Positions 47,106-55,946 are shown, counted from the stretch's first letter. The stretch: DNA of 64,000 bases from Pseudomonas sp. MWU13-2100 (GCF_023242365.1 NZ_JALLIX010000013.1:82088-146087); one strand, 5' to 3'. The notes: generated from the sequence alone by a model not told the origin. Made by a program: numbers and translations.

Positions 47106-47118
47106 TAACTTGTTGATT
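47106..47118 (+). promoter_or_regulatory. IHF-like site
   Basis: TAACTTGTTGATT matches the IHF consensus (YAANNNNTTGATW) exactly. It lies in an AT-rich stretch between the possible enhancer and the sigma-54 promoter, where DNA bending is needed. Confidence 0.6.
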
Positions 47119-47145
47119 TTATTGATATTTTCTCATCAAAAAAAC

Positions 47146-47161
47146 TGGCATGCAGGCTGCA
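47146..47161 (+). promoter_or_regulatory. Sigma-54 promoter (-24/-12)
   Basis: TGGCATGCAGGCTGCA has GG and GC with the required 10-base spacing and resembles TGGCAC-N5-TTGCA. Transcription would start near 47172, giving a leader of about 77 bases to the gene at 47249. Confidence 0.65.
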
Positions 47162-47248
47162 ATGCTCCTCTCAAGAACATTCGCGGTGGTCGGGCTGCTT
47201 CATCCCCCGACCCTGCAACACGCATCATTGAGTCGGAGGAGTTTCAGG

Positions 47249-47530
47249 ATGAATCGCCCACGTGCCGCCCATCTCCATCTCTCGCCCCTGCACCTGCAGC
47301 AAGGATTGTTTGCCGTGCTCGCGTTGCTGGTCACGCTGATTGCCGGCCAGCAGTTTCAACGCTGGAACCAGGCCGGCGTGCAGGTCCAGCGCCTACCCGG
47401 GCATGTCTTGCAACAGACCCATTTCAGCGCGGCCGCCGCCAGCATCAGCGACCCCACCGCCTATCGCCTGACGTCGGTTGATCAAGCCCAGGCGCCGGAC
47501 GAAACGCTTCAACAGCGCTGGGTGTTCTAG
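47249..47530 (+). CDS. Small single-helix membrane protein
   Basis: A 93-residue protein I cannot name. One membrane helix at about residues 17-37 follows a short basic His-rich start; the rest is a hydrophilic, probably periplasmic tail. CGGAGGA about 8 bases before ATG 47249 is a strong ribosome site, which favours it over the longer reading from 47150. It lies downstream of the sigma-54-like promoter and 90 bp before the DUF1328 gene, and may be co-transcribed with it. Confidence 0.65.
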   Translation: MNRPRAAHLHLSPLHLQQGLFAVLALLVTLIAGQQFQRWNQAGVQVQRLPGHVLQQTHFSAAAASISDPTAYRLTSVDQAQAPDETLQQRWVF

Positions 47531-47620
47531 GCAAGGACCGGGCTGTCTGACGACAGTCCGGGGCAGTACCCGGAGCAGTAAAGGCTGCATCCAAAAACTT
47601 GTAAGTCGAGGAGAATCACC

Positions 47621-47785
47621 ATGTTGAGCTGGGCAGTCACATTTCTGATCATTGCCATTGTCGCCGCGGTATTGGGCTTTGGTGGCATCGCCGGTACCGC
47701 TACGGGTATCGCCAAAATCCTCTTTGTCGTATTCCTGGTGATGTTCGTGGTTTCCTTCCTGTTCGGACGCCGCGGTCGAGGCTGA
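47621..47785 (+). CDS. DUF1328 (YtjA-type) small membrane protein
   Basis: A 54-residue protein with two helices (about 5-27 and 29-48) separated by a glycine-rich turn ([11 protein letters not shown]), ending in a basic GRRGRG. This is the DUF1328 signature, a widespread family often induced by envelope or osmotic stress but with no known activity. GAGGAG about 8 bases upstream sets the start. The position beside algB fits PA5482. A 7-bp stem (GCCGCCC/GGGCGGC) follows the stop. Confidence 0.88.
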   Translation: MLSWAVTFLIIAIVAAVLGFGGIAGTATGIAKILFVVFLVMFVVSFLFGRRGRG

Positions 47786-48110
47786 CCATGAGCCGCCGCC
47801 GCCCTGCTGACGGGCGGCAGCTCCGGCCTTGGCACGATAGGCATTTGTCGCTTTAGTCCTATGTCGTTCTGACATTAAGTGGCATTTTCAGCGGGTGCAT
47901 TTTTCCGGTGTAACCGTACGTCTAGAAATACCCCTCTAATTCCCCTCTTGTTTCCGATTGAATTCGTAGGACTTTTCTACTTATCTGGCCGCGATTCGCC
48001 CTCGCAACGCAGAGGAAGAAATGCTTTGAGATGGCCGGTTTACGGCACTTTATTCGGCTGAAATGTCTTGTTGGCAGGGGGCAAAACGGTCGTATTGTTG
48101 AATAAAGCTC
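47786..48110. other. Intergenic region upstream of gltP
   Basis: No gene found in the 529 bases between the DUF1328 gene and gltP. The left part is AT-rich with an early GC-rich hairpin that may end the upstream transcript. No promoter could be assigned with confidence. Confidence 0.4.
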
Positions 48111-48125
48111 ATGCCGATTCGGCAT
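48111..48125. promoter_or_regulatory. Palindrome upstream of gltP
   Basis: ATGCCGA-T-TCGGCAT is a perfect 7-base inverted repeat around one base, 190 bases before gltP. It is a plausible operator; no regulator is encoded next to it. Confidence 0.4.
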
Positions 48126-48314
48126 AGGGTAGGCGTTTACGGCATTAGACGTCCCCCCCTTGCATGGGAATAGTTGCGCCTTTTTTCGCCTGCCAAAAAG
48201 CCATCAGGCTGGTGGGCGATGACCTTCCATGGGGGGCAGCTGCCGTCACCTGACCTGCATAAATGCAACGGTGAGGGGCTCCTGTCCGACTCCACTTGAA
48301 GCAAGGGTAACGAC

Positions 48315-49646
48315 ATGAAGAAGGCAAAGCTCAGCCTCGCCTGGCAGATCCTTATCGGTCTGGTACTGGGGATTGCAGTGGGCGCGCTGCTCAACCATTT
48401 CAGTGCCGAGAAGGCCTGGTGGATTAGCAACGTGCTGCAACCGGCAGGCGATATCTTTATTCGCTTGATCAAGATGATCGTCATTCCGATTGTCATTTCC
48501 TCGCTGGTGGTCGGCATTGCCGGGGTCGGCGACGCCAAGAAGCTGGGGCGCATCGGCCTCAAGACCATCATCTACTTCGAGATCGTCACCACCATCGCCA
48601 TTGTGGTCGGCCTGCTGCTGGCCAACGTGTTCCACCCGGGCTCGGGCATCGACATGAGCACCCTGGGCACCGTGGATATCTCCAAGTACAAGGCCACCGC
48701 CGCCGAAGTGCAGCATGAGCATGCGTTTATCGAAACCATCCTCAACCTGATTCCTTCGAACATCTTTGCCGCCATGGCCCGCGGCGAAATGCTGCCGATC
48801 ATCTTCTTCTCAGTGCTCTTCGGCCTGGGCCTGTCGAGCCTGCAGGCCGAGTTGCGCGACCCGCTGGTGAAGATGTTCCAGGGCGTCTCGGAAAGCATGT
48901 TCAAGGTCACCCACATGATCATGAATTACGCGCCTATCGGTGTGTTCGCCCTGATCGCGGTGACCGTCGCCAGCTTCGGCTTTGCCTCCCTGCTGCCGCT
49001 GGCCAAGCTGGTGCTGCTGGTCTACGCTGCCATTCTGTTCTTTGCCTTTGCCGTGCTCGGCCTGGTTGCCCGCTTGTTCGGCTTCTCGGTGATCAAGCTG
49101 ATGCGCATCTTCAAGGACGAACTGGTGCTGGCCTACTCCACTGCCAGTTCCGAAACCGTGTTGCCACGGGTGATCGAGAAGATGGAAGCCTATGGCGCGC
49201 CGAAGGCCATTTGCAGCTTTGTGGTGCCGACCGGTTACTCCTTCAACCTCGATGGTTCGACCCTGTACCAGAGCATCGCGGCGATCTTCATTGCCCAGCT
49301 CTATGGCATCGACTTGTCCATCAGCCAGCAATTGCTGCTGGTGCTGACCCTGATGGTCACCTCCAAAGGCATTGCCGGGGTTCCGGGCGTCTCCTTCGTG
49401 GTGTTGCTGGCGACCCTGGGTAGCGTGGGTATTCCGCTGGAAGGCCTGGCCTTTATCGCCGGTGTCGACCGGGTCATGGACATGGCGCGGACCGCGCTGA
49501 ACGTGATCGGCAATGCCCTGGCGGTCCTGGTGGTTTCCCGTTGGGAAGGCATGTACGACGACGCCAAGGGCGAGCGCTACTGGAACTCCCTGCCGCACTG
49601 GCGCAGCAAGGAGCCGCTGCCGGCGGGCGAGGTCTCCAAGGGCTAA
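48315..49646 (+). CDS. gltP: Proton/sodium-glutamate symporter (DAACS family)
   Basis: A 443-residue dicarboxylate/amino acid:cation symporter that imports glutamate and aspartate. It has eight hydrophobic segments plus the two hairpin loops; the serine-rich YSTASSETVLP and the PTGYSFNLDGST substrate motifs are present. Matches PA5479. AAGG about 9 bases upstream gives the start. A REP pair and a terminator-like hairpin follow. Confidence 0.93.
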   Translation: MKKAKLSLAWQILIGLVLGIAVGALLNHFSAEKAWWISNVLQPAGDIFIRLIKMIVIPIVISSLVVGIAGVGDAKKLGRIGLKTIIYFEIVTTIAIVVGLLLANVFHPGSGIDMSTLGTVDISKYKATAAEVQHEHAFIETILNLIPSNIFAAMARGEMLPIIFFSVLFGLGLSSLQAELRDPLVKMFQGVSESMFKVTHMIMNYAPIGVFALIAVTVASFGFASLLPLAKLVLLVYAAILFFAFAVLGLVARLFGFSVIKLMRIFKDELVLAYSTASSETVLPRVIEKMEAYGAPKAICSFVVPTGYSFNLDGSTLYQSIAAIFIAQLYGIDLSISQQLLLVLTLMVTSKGIAGVPGVSFVVLLATLGSVGIPLEGLAFIAGVDRVMDMARTALNVIGNALAVLVVSRWEGMYDDAKGERYWNSLPHWRSKEPLPAGEVSKG

Positions 49647-49680
49647 CCGCCGTGCCCATGGTGTGGAAGCGGCGCTGTTC

Positions 49681-49770
49681 TTGTGGGAGCAGAGCTTGCT
49701 CGCGAAGAGGCCAGTGAGAACGCTAGAAGCTTCGTCGGAGTGCCACCCAGGCCAAGCGCCGTTCCCACAG
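49681..49770. repeat. REP pair after gltP
   Basis: GTGGGAGCAGAGCTTGCTCG on the left with a degenerate inverse ending GCGCCGTTCCCACAG on the right. It belongs to the GGAGCGGAGCTTG subfamily but the right half is decayed. Confidence 0.65.
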
Positions 49771-49798
49771 GTTCGGTGTATTTCCAGCCCGCCTAGCC

Positions 49799-49821
49799 AA
49801 ACCCCGGACTTTCCGGGGTTT
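49799..49821 (+). terminator. Terminator-like hairpin between gltP and the next gene
   Basis: AAACCCCGGA-CTT-TCCGGGGTTT is a 10-bp stem followed by a T-rich stretch. It most likely ends gltP transcripts. Confidence 0.75.
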
Positions 49822-49874
49822 GTTGTTTCTGGCCCGACCGCTATCATTCGCCGCATCCTCAAGGAGTTTTACCG

Positions 49875-51104
49875 ATGCTCAATGGCCTGTGGCTTGGCTT
49901 TTTCGTGGTGGCGACCGTCTCGGCGCTGGCGCAATGGCTGGTGGGTGGCAACCACGCGATCTTCGCTGCCATGGTGGAAAGCATCTTCGCCATGGCCAAG
50001 CTCTCGGTGGAGGTCATGGTCCTGCTGTTCGGCACCCTGACTCTCTGGCTCGGCTTTCTGCGCATCGCCGAGAAGGCCGGGATCGTCGAGTGGCTGGCCA
50101 AGGCCCTGGGGCCGTTGTTCAGCCACCTGATGCCGGAAGTGCCCCGCGGCCACCCGGCCATTGGCCTGATCACCCTCAACTTCGCCGCCAATGCCCTGGG
50201 CCTGGACAACGCCGCCACGCCCATCGGCCTCAAGGCCATGCGCTCCCTGCAGGAGCTCAACCCGAGCCAGACCGTGGCGAGCAATGCGCAGATCCTGTTC
50301 CTGGTGCTCAACGCCTCGTCCCTGACCCTGCTGCCGGTGACCATCTTCATGTACCGCGCCCAACAAGGCGCGGCGGACCCGACCCTGGTGTTCCTGCCGA
50401 TCCTGCTGGCCACCTGCGCCTCGAGCCTGGTCGGCCTGTTCTCGGTGGCGGTGATGCAGCGCCTGCGCCTGTGGGATCCGGTGGTGCTGGCCTACCTGAT
50501 TCCCGGTGCGTTGATTCTCGGTGGTTTCATGGCGGTGCTGGCCGGGCTTTCGGCCACGGCGTTGGCCGGTCTGTCGTCGATCCTCGGCAACCTGACGCTG
50601 TTCGGCCTGATCATGCTGTTCCTGGTGATTGGCGCGTTGCGCAAGGTGAAGGTCTACGAGGCCTTTGTCGAAGGGGCGAAAGAGGGCTTCGATGTCGCCA
50701 AGAACCTGTTGCCGTACCTGGTGGCGATGCTTTGTGCGATAGGGGTATTGCGGGCTTCCGGGGCCCTGGACTTCGGCCTCGACGGCATCCGTCACCTGGT
50801 GCAGTGGGCCGGTTGGGATACGCGTTTCGTCGACGCCTTGCCGACGGCGATGGTCAAGCCGTTCTCCGGCAGTGCCGCCCGGGCGATGTTGATCGAGACC
50901 ATGAAGACCCAGGGCGTGGACAGTTTCCCGGCGTTGGTGGCGGCGACCATTCAGGGCAGTACCGAAACCACCTTCTATGTTCTGGCGGTGTATTTCGGTG
51001 CGGTGAATATCCAGCGTGCGCGGCATGCGGTGGGCTGCGCCTTGCTGGCCGAACTGGCAGGGGTGCTGGCAGCGATCGGGGTGTGCTACTGGTTCTTTGG
51101 CTGA
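49875..51104 (+). CDS. Nucleoside-recognition (fused SpmA/SpmB-like) membrane protein
   Basis: A 409-residue inner-membrane protein made of two related halves, resembling spore maturation proteins SpmA and SpmB joined in one chain. Each half has a Gate/nucleoside-recognition domain (AANALGLDNAATPIG near residue 110 and PFSGSAARAM near 335). In non-spore-formers the function is unknown; transport of a nucleoside-like compound is possible. GAGTTTTACCG before the ATG contains a weak ribosome site. Confidence 0.85.
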   Translation: MLNGLWLGFFVVATVSALAQWLVGGNHAIFAAMVESIFAMAKLSVEVMVLLFGTLTLWLGFLRIAEKAGIVEWLAKALGPLFSHLMPEVPRGHPAIGLITLNFAANALGLDNAATPIGLKAMRSLQELNPSQTVASNAQILFLVLNASSLTLLPVTIFMYRAQQGAADPTLVFLPILLATCASSLVGLFSVAVMQRLRLWDPVVLAYLIPGALILGGFMAVLAGLSATALAGLSSILGNLTLFGLIMLFLVIGALRKVKVYEAFVEGAKEGFDVAKNLLPYLVAMLCAIGVLRASGALDFGLDGIRHLVQWAGWDTRFVDALPTAMVKPFSGSAARAMLIETMKTQGVDSFPALVAATIQGSTETTFYVLAVYFGAVNIQRARHAVGCALLAELAGVLAAIGVCYWFFG

Positions 51105-51144
51105 AACCCGTGTTTGCCTGTGGTTGCGATGCAAGATGCAGCGC

Positions 51145-51240
51145 AGCCATCGCCAGCAAGCCGGCTCCCACACGCTGTCTCGCCGCAACTTACCGGCAAG
51201 CCCGGAAACCATGTGGGAGCCGGCTTGCCAGCGATGAGGC
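51145..51240. repeat. REP pair in outward orientation
   Basis: CCATCGCCAGCAAGCCGGCTC (51145 on) and GAGCCGGCTTGCCAGCGATG (51216 on) are inverted with their GGAGCC ends facing each other, the opposite of the pair at 8512. It lies between convergent genes. Confidence 0.7.
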
Positions 51241-51242
51241 CC

Positions 51243-51875
51243 TCAGCGTTTCGCCGAATCCTCGCCCTGCCGCACCGCCCAACCGATCATCTGTGCCATC
51301 AGCTTGTCGCCGGCCTGACCGAAGCCCGCGACCACGCCAGGCACTTGCTTGTCACTGATCGGCTGATGCACTTCAAAGCGCCGGCTGGCGAGGATCCGCT
51401 GATCGATCCCTCGGACCAGCCGTGCATCGAAGCGGATCACCACCTCGGCGGCCTGCCCGTGGTACTCGGTCTGGAACGCCTGCAACTCGCCCCCCAGCTC
51501 GAAATCCGCCTGCAGGTTGCTGTCGTCGGTACTCAGCAGGCGCACCCGGCCGTCGCGCTGGAAAGCATCGAGGATCCGGTTGCGCAGCAGCACCGGCGCC
51601 GGATCGCTCCAGCGCGAGGCCTTGTAGTGGCTGATCAGGTCGCCTTGGGGCAGCACGGCAATGTTCGGGCTGTTCAAGGCGTCACTGGCAATCGGCTTGG
51701 CAATGCGCAGCGACCAGTTCACCGGCAGGCCGTTGGGCGCCGGCACACTGTTCTGCGCTGTCGGCAGGCGATAGACATCCGCCGGGTCCGCCTGGGGCAG
51801 GATCGAGCAGCCGCCGCTCAAGGCCAGGCCGACAACCAGGGTAAGCTGGCTCAATACACGAGGGGCATGCCTCAT
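51243..51875 (-). CDS. ABC-type transport auxiliary lipoprotein (PqiC-like)
   Basis: A 210-residue lipoprotein; the lipobox LSGGC places the acylated cysteine at about residue 24. The rest resembles the PqiC/DUF330 family that links MCE proteins to the outer membrane. It is the last gene of a four-gene lipid transporter operon and overlaps the MCE gene as ATGA. Confidence 0.88.
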   Translation of the reverse strand: MRHAPRVLSQLTLVVGLALSGGCSILPQADPADVYRLPTAQNSVPAPNGLPVNWSLRIAKPIASDALNSPNIAVLPQGDLISHYKASRWSDPAPVLLRNRILDAFQRDGRVRLLSTDDSNLQADFELGGELQAFQTEYHGQAAEVVIRFDARLVRGIDQRILASRRFEVHQPISDKQVPGVVAGFGQAGDKLMAQMIGWAVRQGEDSAKR

Positions 51876-52810
51876 GGGCTGAATTCCTTGTTCTTGTCAC
51901 GGCCCAGCAAGTAGCCGCTGGGGTTGGCTTCCAGGCGCTTGGAGATCGCGCGCAGGGAACTGAGGGTGTCACGCAGTTCGCGGATCGCCGGTGCCAGCTC
52001 ATTCAGGCCCTGCAAGCCGCTGTTGACCGAGTCCTGGTTGTTGCTCAGCAGTTTGTTGATCGTCGCGCTGCTCTGCTCCAGGGACTGCATCGCCCGTTCA
52101 GCGCTGCCCAGGGCCTGCTTGCCCTGATTGTCGAGCAGGCCGTTGGCGTTACGCATCAGCAAGCTGGTCTGCTCCAGGGTCGCGCTGACCTGCTTGCTGA
52201 CCTGGGTCATCTGTTTCAGGGTCTGGCGGATATCGTCGCGTTGACCGGCGATGGCCCCGGTGGCCTGCTGGAGGTTTTCCAGGGTCTGGCTGACCTGGCC
52301 GACGTTTTTCTGCGAGAACATTTCGTTGGCATTGTGCAGCAGCAGGTTGATCCCGCTCATCAGGTCATTGCTGTCGTTGAGCAGGCGTGAGATCGGCGAT
52401 GGCGAAGCGATGATCTGTGGCAGGTTGCCATCCTTGCCCTTGAGCTCGGGGCTCTGTGGCGTGCCGTCGCTGAGCTGGATCAGCGAAGTGCCGGTGATGC
52501 CGGTCAGGGCCAGCTTGGCGTGGGTGTCTTCCTTGATCGGGGTGTCACCGGCCAGGCGGATGCGCGCCAGTACCCGGCGCGGGTCTTTCGGGTCGAGGCT
52601 CAGTTGCAGCACATCACCGACCTTGATCCCGCTGTACTGCACCGGGCTGCCCTTGGACAGGCCGCTGACCGCCTCGTTGAACACCACTTCATAGTCCTTG
52701 AACGCGGTGTCGACGCTGGACTTGGCCAGCCACAGGCCGAACAGCAACGCGGCCACGACCACCAACACGCTGAACAGGCCGATCATCACATGATGGGCGC
52801 GGGTTTCCAT
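51872..52810 (-). CDS. MCE-domain (MlaD-like) substrate-binding protein
   Basis: A 312-residue protein anchored by one N-terminal helix (about residues 9-29). The MCE domain covers residues 38-118 and a long coiled-coil helix region fills 150-300, which may form a tube through the periplasm. MCE proteins carry phospholipids or other hydrophobic molecules between membranes. It lies one base after the ATPase gene. Confidence 0.92.
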   Translation of the reverse strand: METRAHHVMIGLFSVLVVVAALLFGLWLAKSSVDTAFKDYEVVFNEAVSGLSKGSPVQYSGIKVGDVLQLSLDPKDPRRVLARIRLAGDTPIKEDTHAKLALTGITGTSLIQLSDGTPQSPELKGKDGNLPQIIASPSPISRLLNDSNDLMSGINLLLHNANEMFSQKNVGQVSQTLENLQQATGAIAGQRDDIRQTLKQMTQVSKQVSATLEQTSLLMRNANGLLDNQGKQALGSAERAMQSLEQSSATINKLLSNNQDSVNSGLQGLNELAPAIRELRDTLSSLRAISKRLEANPSGYLLGRDKNKEFSP

Positions 52811-52811
52811 T

Positions 52812-53615
52812 TCATCCCTCCTTGTGCGGGGTTACCGCGTCAAATGCGGCGCGACCACGCGGGCCATGGAAGTATTCGTGAATCCACGGATCGTCGGTCT
52901 CGGCGACCCGGTCGATGGCATCGGCCACCAGCACGCGTTTCTGCGCCAGCACCGCGACCCGGTCGGTGATGGTGTAGAGCGTGTCGAGGTCGTGGGTGAC
53001 CAGGAACACACTCAGGCCCAGGGCATCGCGCAGGGTCAGGATCAGTTGGTCGAAGGCCGCCGCGCCGATGGGGTCGAGGCCGGCGGTGGGTTCGTCGAGA
53101 AACAGGATGTCCGGGTCCAGCGCCAGGGCACGGGCCAAGGCGGCGCGCTTGATCATGCCGCCGGACAGCGAGGCCGGGTATTTGTTGGCCGCTGACAGCG
53201 GCAGGCCGGCCAGGGCCAGCTTGACCGCCGCCAGGTGTTCGGCATCGCGGCGACTGAGGCCGGCGTGTTCGATCAATGGCAGGGCGACGTTCTCGGTGAC
53301 GGTCAGCGAGGAAAACAGCGCACCCTTCTGGAACAACACGCCGAAGCGCCGTTCGACCAGGGAGCGCGCCTGTTCCGAGAGGCTGCGCAGATCCTGGCCG
53401 AACACCCGCACGCTGCCCTCGCTGGGTTTGCGCAGGCCGACGATGCTGCGCAACAGCACCGACTTGCCGCTGCCGGAACCGCCGACCACGGCGAGGATTT
53501 CGCCACGGTACAGGTCCAGGTCGAGGTTTTCGTGGACGCTCTGGCTGCCGAAACGGTTGCACAGCCCGCGTACCTCGATCACCGCCTCGCTCGGCGCCCG
53601 TGATGGTCGACTCAC
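52812..53615 (-). CDS. MlaF-like ABC transporter ATPase
   Basis: A 267-residue ATPase with Walker A GGSGSGKS near residue 45, signature LSGGM and Walker B DILFLDEPTAGLD. I start at GTG 53613-53615 (product MSRPSRAPSEA), which overlaps the permease stop as GTGA; the longer frame to 53750 is the shadow of the permease. It drives the MCE lipid transporter. Confidence 0.92.
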   Translation of the reverse strand: MSRPSRAPSEAVIEVRGLCNRFGSQSVHENLDLDLYRGEILAVVGGSGSGKSVLLRSIVGLRKPSEGSVRVFGQDLRSLSEQARSLVERRFGVLFQKGALFSSLTVTENVALPLIEHAGLSRRDAEHLAAVKLALAGLPLSAANKYPASLSGGMIKRAALARALALDPDILFLDEPTAGLDPIGAAAFDQLILTLRDALGLSVFLVTHDLDTLYTITDRVAVLAQKRVLVADAIDRVAETDDPWIHEYFHGPRGRAAFDAVTPHKEG

Positions 53616-54757
53616 CAGCCCATCTCCATGAAGAACAGCGCGGCCACGGCATCCAGTACGATCACGATAAAGATCGACTGGACCACACTGGAGGTGGTGT
53701 GGGCACCGACCGACTCGGCGCTGCCGCTGACCTTGAAACCTTCCAGGCAACCGACGGCGGCGATCAGGAAGGCGAAGAATGGCGCCTTGGCCATGCCCAC
53801 CAGGAAATGCCGGACGCCGATATCGGCTTGCAACAGGGACAGGAACATCGCCGGCGAAATCCCCAGCGACCAGGCGCAGACCACGCCGCCGCCGACAATC
53901 CCGCAGATCATCGCCAGGAAGGTCAGCATCGGCAGGGCGATCAGCAGGGCCAGGACCCGCGGCAGCACCAGCAATTCCATGGGATCGAGGCCAAGGGTGC
54001 GAATGGCGTCGATCTCCTCGTTGGCCTTCATCGAGCCGATCTGCGCAGTGAAGGCGCTGGCGGTGCGTCCGGCCATGAGGATGGCGGTGAGCAGTACGCC
54101 GAACTCACGCAGGAAGGAGAACGCTACCAGGTCGACGGTGAAGATACTGGCGCCGAAGCTCTTCAGTACCGTGGCGCCGAGAAAAGCCACCACGGCACCG
54201 ACCAGGAAGGTCAGCAGGGCGACGATCGGGGCGGCGTCGAGCCCGGTCTGTTCGATATGCGCAACGGTCGCGGTCATGCGCCAGCGCCGCGGGCTGAAAA
54301 TCCCCCGGGCCAGGGTCTCGAAGATCAGGCCGACAAACCCGAGCAATTGCAGGGTGTCTTGCCAGACGGCATCGACGGCGCGGCCGATGCGCTCGAGCAA
54401 CTGGATGCCCGCCGCCTCTTCGGGTTCGCGCACCGGCTCGCAGAAATCCGCCAGCGAGCAATACACGGTGTGCAGCAGGGCCCGGTCGGCGGCACTGATG
54501 CGGCAGCTCGGATGCTCGGCTGAGCGGCCGAGGCGATCAGCGCCCAGCAGTTCCACCAGCAAGGACGCACCGGCGGTGTCGAGGGCGCCGAGGTCATTGA
54601 GGTCGATATCGGTGCTGGCGTCGTATTGGCCAACCAGTTGCGCGGCACGTTGTTTCAGGTTGGCGTAATGGGCCAGCGTCCAGTCACCACTGATCCGCAG
54701 GCGCGCGGGACTGCTCGAGGTATCCAGGTGGGCGGTGCCGGCCGTTTCGCTGATGAT
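53612..54757 (-). CDS. MlaE-like permease with fused STAS domain, unusual start
   Basis: A permease of about 381 residues. Residues 1-100 are a STAS domain (RLRISGDWTLAHYA, then LNDLGALDTAGAS), equivalent to separate MlaB; residues 110-381 are the MlaE permease with five or six helices. No ATG or GTG begins the frame, and the first TTG (54562) would cut the STAS domain. A GGAG at 54764-54767 stands 6 bases before ATC 54757, which I take as the likely AUC start (next ATC at 54754). Same four-gene order as PA3211-PA3214. Start is uncertain; the rest is secure. Confidence 0.85.
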   Translation of the reverse strand: MISETAGTAHLDTSSSPARLRISGDWTLAHYANLKQRAAQLVGQYDASTDIDLNDLGALDTAGASLLVELLGADRLGRSAEHPSCRISAADRALLHTVYCSLADFCEPVREPEEAAGIQLLERIGRAVDAVWQDTLQLLGFVGLIFETLARGIFSPRRWRMTATVAHIEQTGLDAAPIVALLTFLVGAVVAFLGATVLKSFGASIFTVDLVAFSFLREFGVLLTAILMAGRTASAFTAQIGSMKANEEIDAIRTLGLDPMELLVLPRVLALLIALPMLTFLAMICGIVGGGVVCAWSLGISPAMFLSLLQADIGVRHFLVGMAKAPFFAFLIAAVGCLEGFKVSGSAESVGAHTTSSVVQSIFIVIVLDAVAALFFMEMGW

Positions 54758-54823
54758 GGAAAGCTCCGTGCTTAACAGACATTGATACTGGCCTCTGTAA
54801 TAGCACGATCTCGCCCCTGATCT

Positions 54824-55840
54824 CTAGTCGGTTGCATCCGTCACCTTGAAGCGCAGCACGCCGAGCATCTGACCGCCCTCGGTGAGTACCCGGACCTGCC
54901 AGTCGCCGGTGGGATCGGCCGGGAAGTTCTGCTTGTGCGACCAGGCGCGATAACCTTCCTTGCGTCCGCCATGGATGTCCAGGGCGATGCGGTCGACCTC
55001 GTGGCCGTTGAACTGCCAGACATGGTAGATCCGCTCGTCCAACCCGCGCGGTGCGTTGATTGCGGTGTAGGCATACAGCCCGTCCTTGCGCACCTGGCGG
55101 GTGCTGACTTGATCCAGCCCCTCGCCCGGGGTGCGGTCCTGTAGCTCGGTGGTGACCGCGACTTCGGTCATCCACAAGGTCGCCGGCGGCACCCACGAAC
55201 GCAGGAACCAGCCGGCGCCGCCAATCGCCAGGGTCACGCCGATCAGCATCAACCAGCCGCGCCAACTGCGCAGTGGCAGGCTCACTGCCAGGCTGGGGAT
55301 CGACAACAACATGGCGGTGCCCAGGGCCAACTGGTAACTCTGGGGGGTGGTCAGGTGCAGGATGATCGGCAGGGCGGTAAGCAGCGCGGCGAACAGGGTC
55401 AGGGTGTGCAGCCCCAGCAACAGCCAGCGTTTCGGCGAAAGCCAGTTGTAGTACAGCGGGTCGATGATCGAGACCAGCGCCGCCGCGCCGAGCAGTCCGG
55501 TGAACAGCAGTTGGCTACTGTTCCAGGTGGTGGTGATGAAAAAAAATGGCAGGACAAAGGACAGGCTTTGCTGGTGGATCATCTGCGTGGCATAGCGCAG
55601 CAGCGGCTCGGGGATGTCGTGTTTGAACACCCGACTGAAGAACTGCGTGAAGACGTTCTCCAGCATCAACCAGAGCCAGCTCACCAGCAGGATGACCGCA
55701 ATCCAACTGGCGGAATCCTGCTGGCGATCGACCAGGATGAAGCTGGCGATACCGGAGCAGAACCCGAAGGCGGCAATGACCCCTGGATAACGCTTCATCA
55801 ATGCGAGGACGCGTTGGATGTAGAGGGTCCAGTTCGGCAT
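54824..55840 (-). CDS. DUF5924/DUF2914 membrane protein
   Basis: A 338-residue protein with about seven helices in residues 18-225 (DUF5924) and a C-terminal periplasmic DUF2914 domain of about 90 residues, beta-rich, with YHVWQFNG and DWQVRVLTEGGQ. Function unknown. I start at ATG 55838-55840; the longer frame begins with TTG. It precedes the lipid transporter genes on the same strand but with about 65 bases between them, so linkage is uncertain. Confidence 0.82.
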   Translation of the reverse strand: MPNWTLYIQRVLALMKRYPGVIAAFGFCSGIASFILVDRQQDSASWIAVILLVSWLWLMLENVFTQFFSRVFKHDIPEPLLRYATQMIHQQSLSFVLPFFFITTTWNSSQLLFTGLLGAAALVSIIDPLYYNWLSPKRWLLLGLHTLTLFAALLTALPIILHLTTPQSYQLALGTAMLLSIPSLAVSLPLRSWRGWLMLIGVTLAIGGAGWFLRSWVPPATLWMTEVAVTTELQDRTPGEGLDQVSTRQVRKDGLYAYTAINAPRGLDERIYHVWQFNGHEVDRIALDIHGGRKEGYRAWSHKQNFPADPTGDWQVRVLTEGGQMLGVLRFKVTDATD

Positions 55841-55920
55841 TCGGCGGTTCACAGTGCGGGCGATTAAAAGATCGCGACACAATACCGTTTCAGGCCGGAT
55901 TAGTCGTGTCTGTGGTGGCC

Positions 55921-55946
55921 CATCGCGAGCAAGCTTGCTCGCGATG
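55921..55946. repeat. Perfect 26-bp palindrome
   Basis: CATCGCGAGCAAG followed by its exact reverse complement, with no spacer. The arm matches the inner part of a REP half, so this looks like a collapsed REP pair. It lies between the M16 peptidase and DUF5924 genes. Confidence 0.85.

Noticed and set aside
47150..47248. Longer version of the small membrane protein starting at 47150
   Set aside because: Its start would precede the predicted transcription start near 47172, and CGGAGGA marks ATG 47249.
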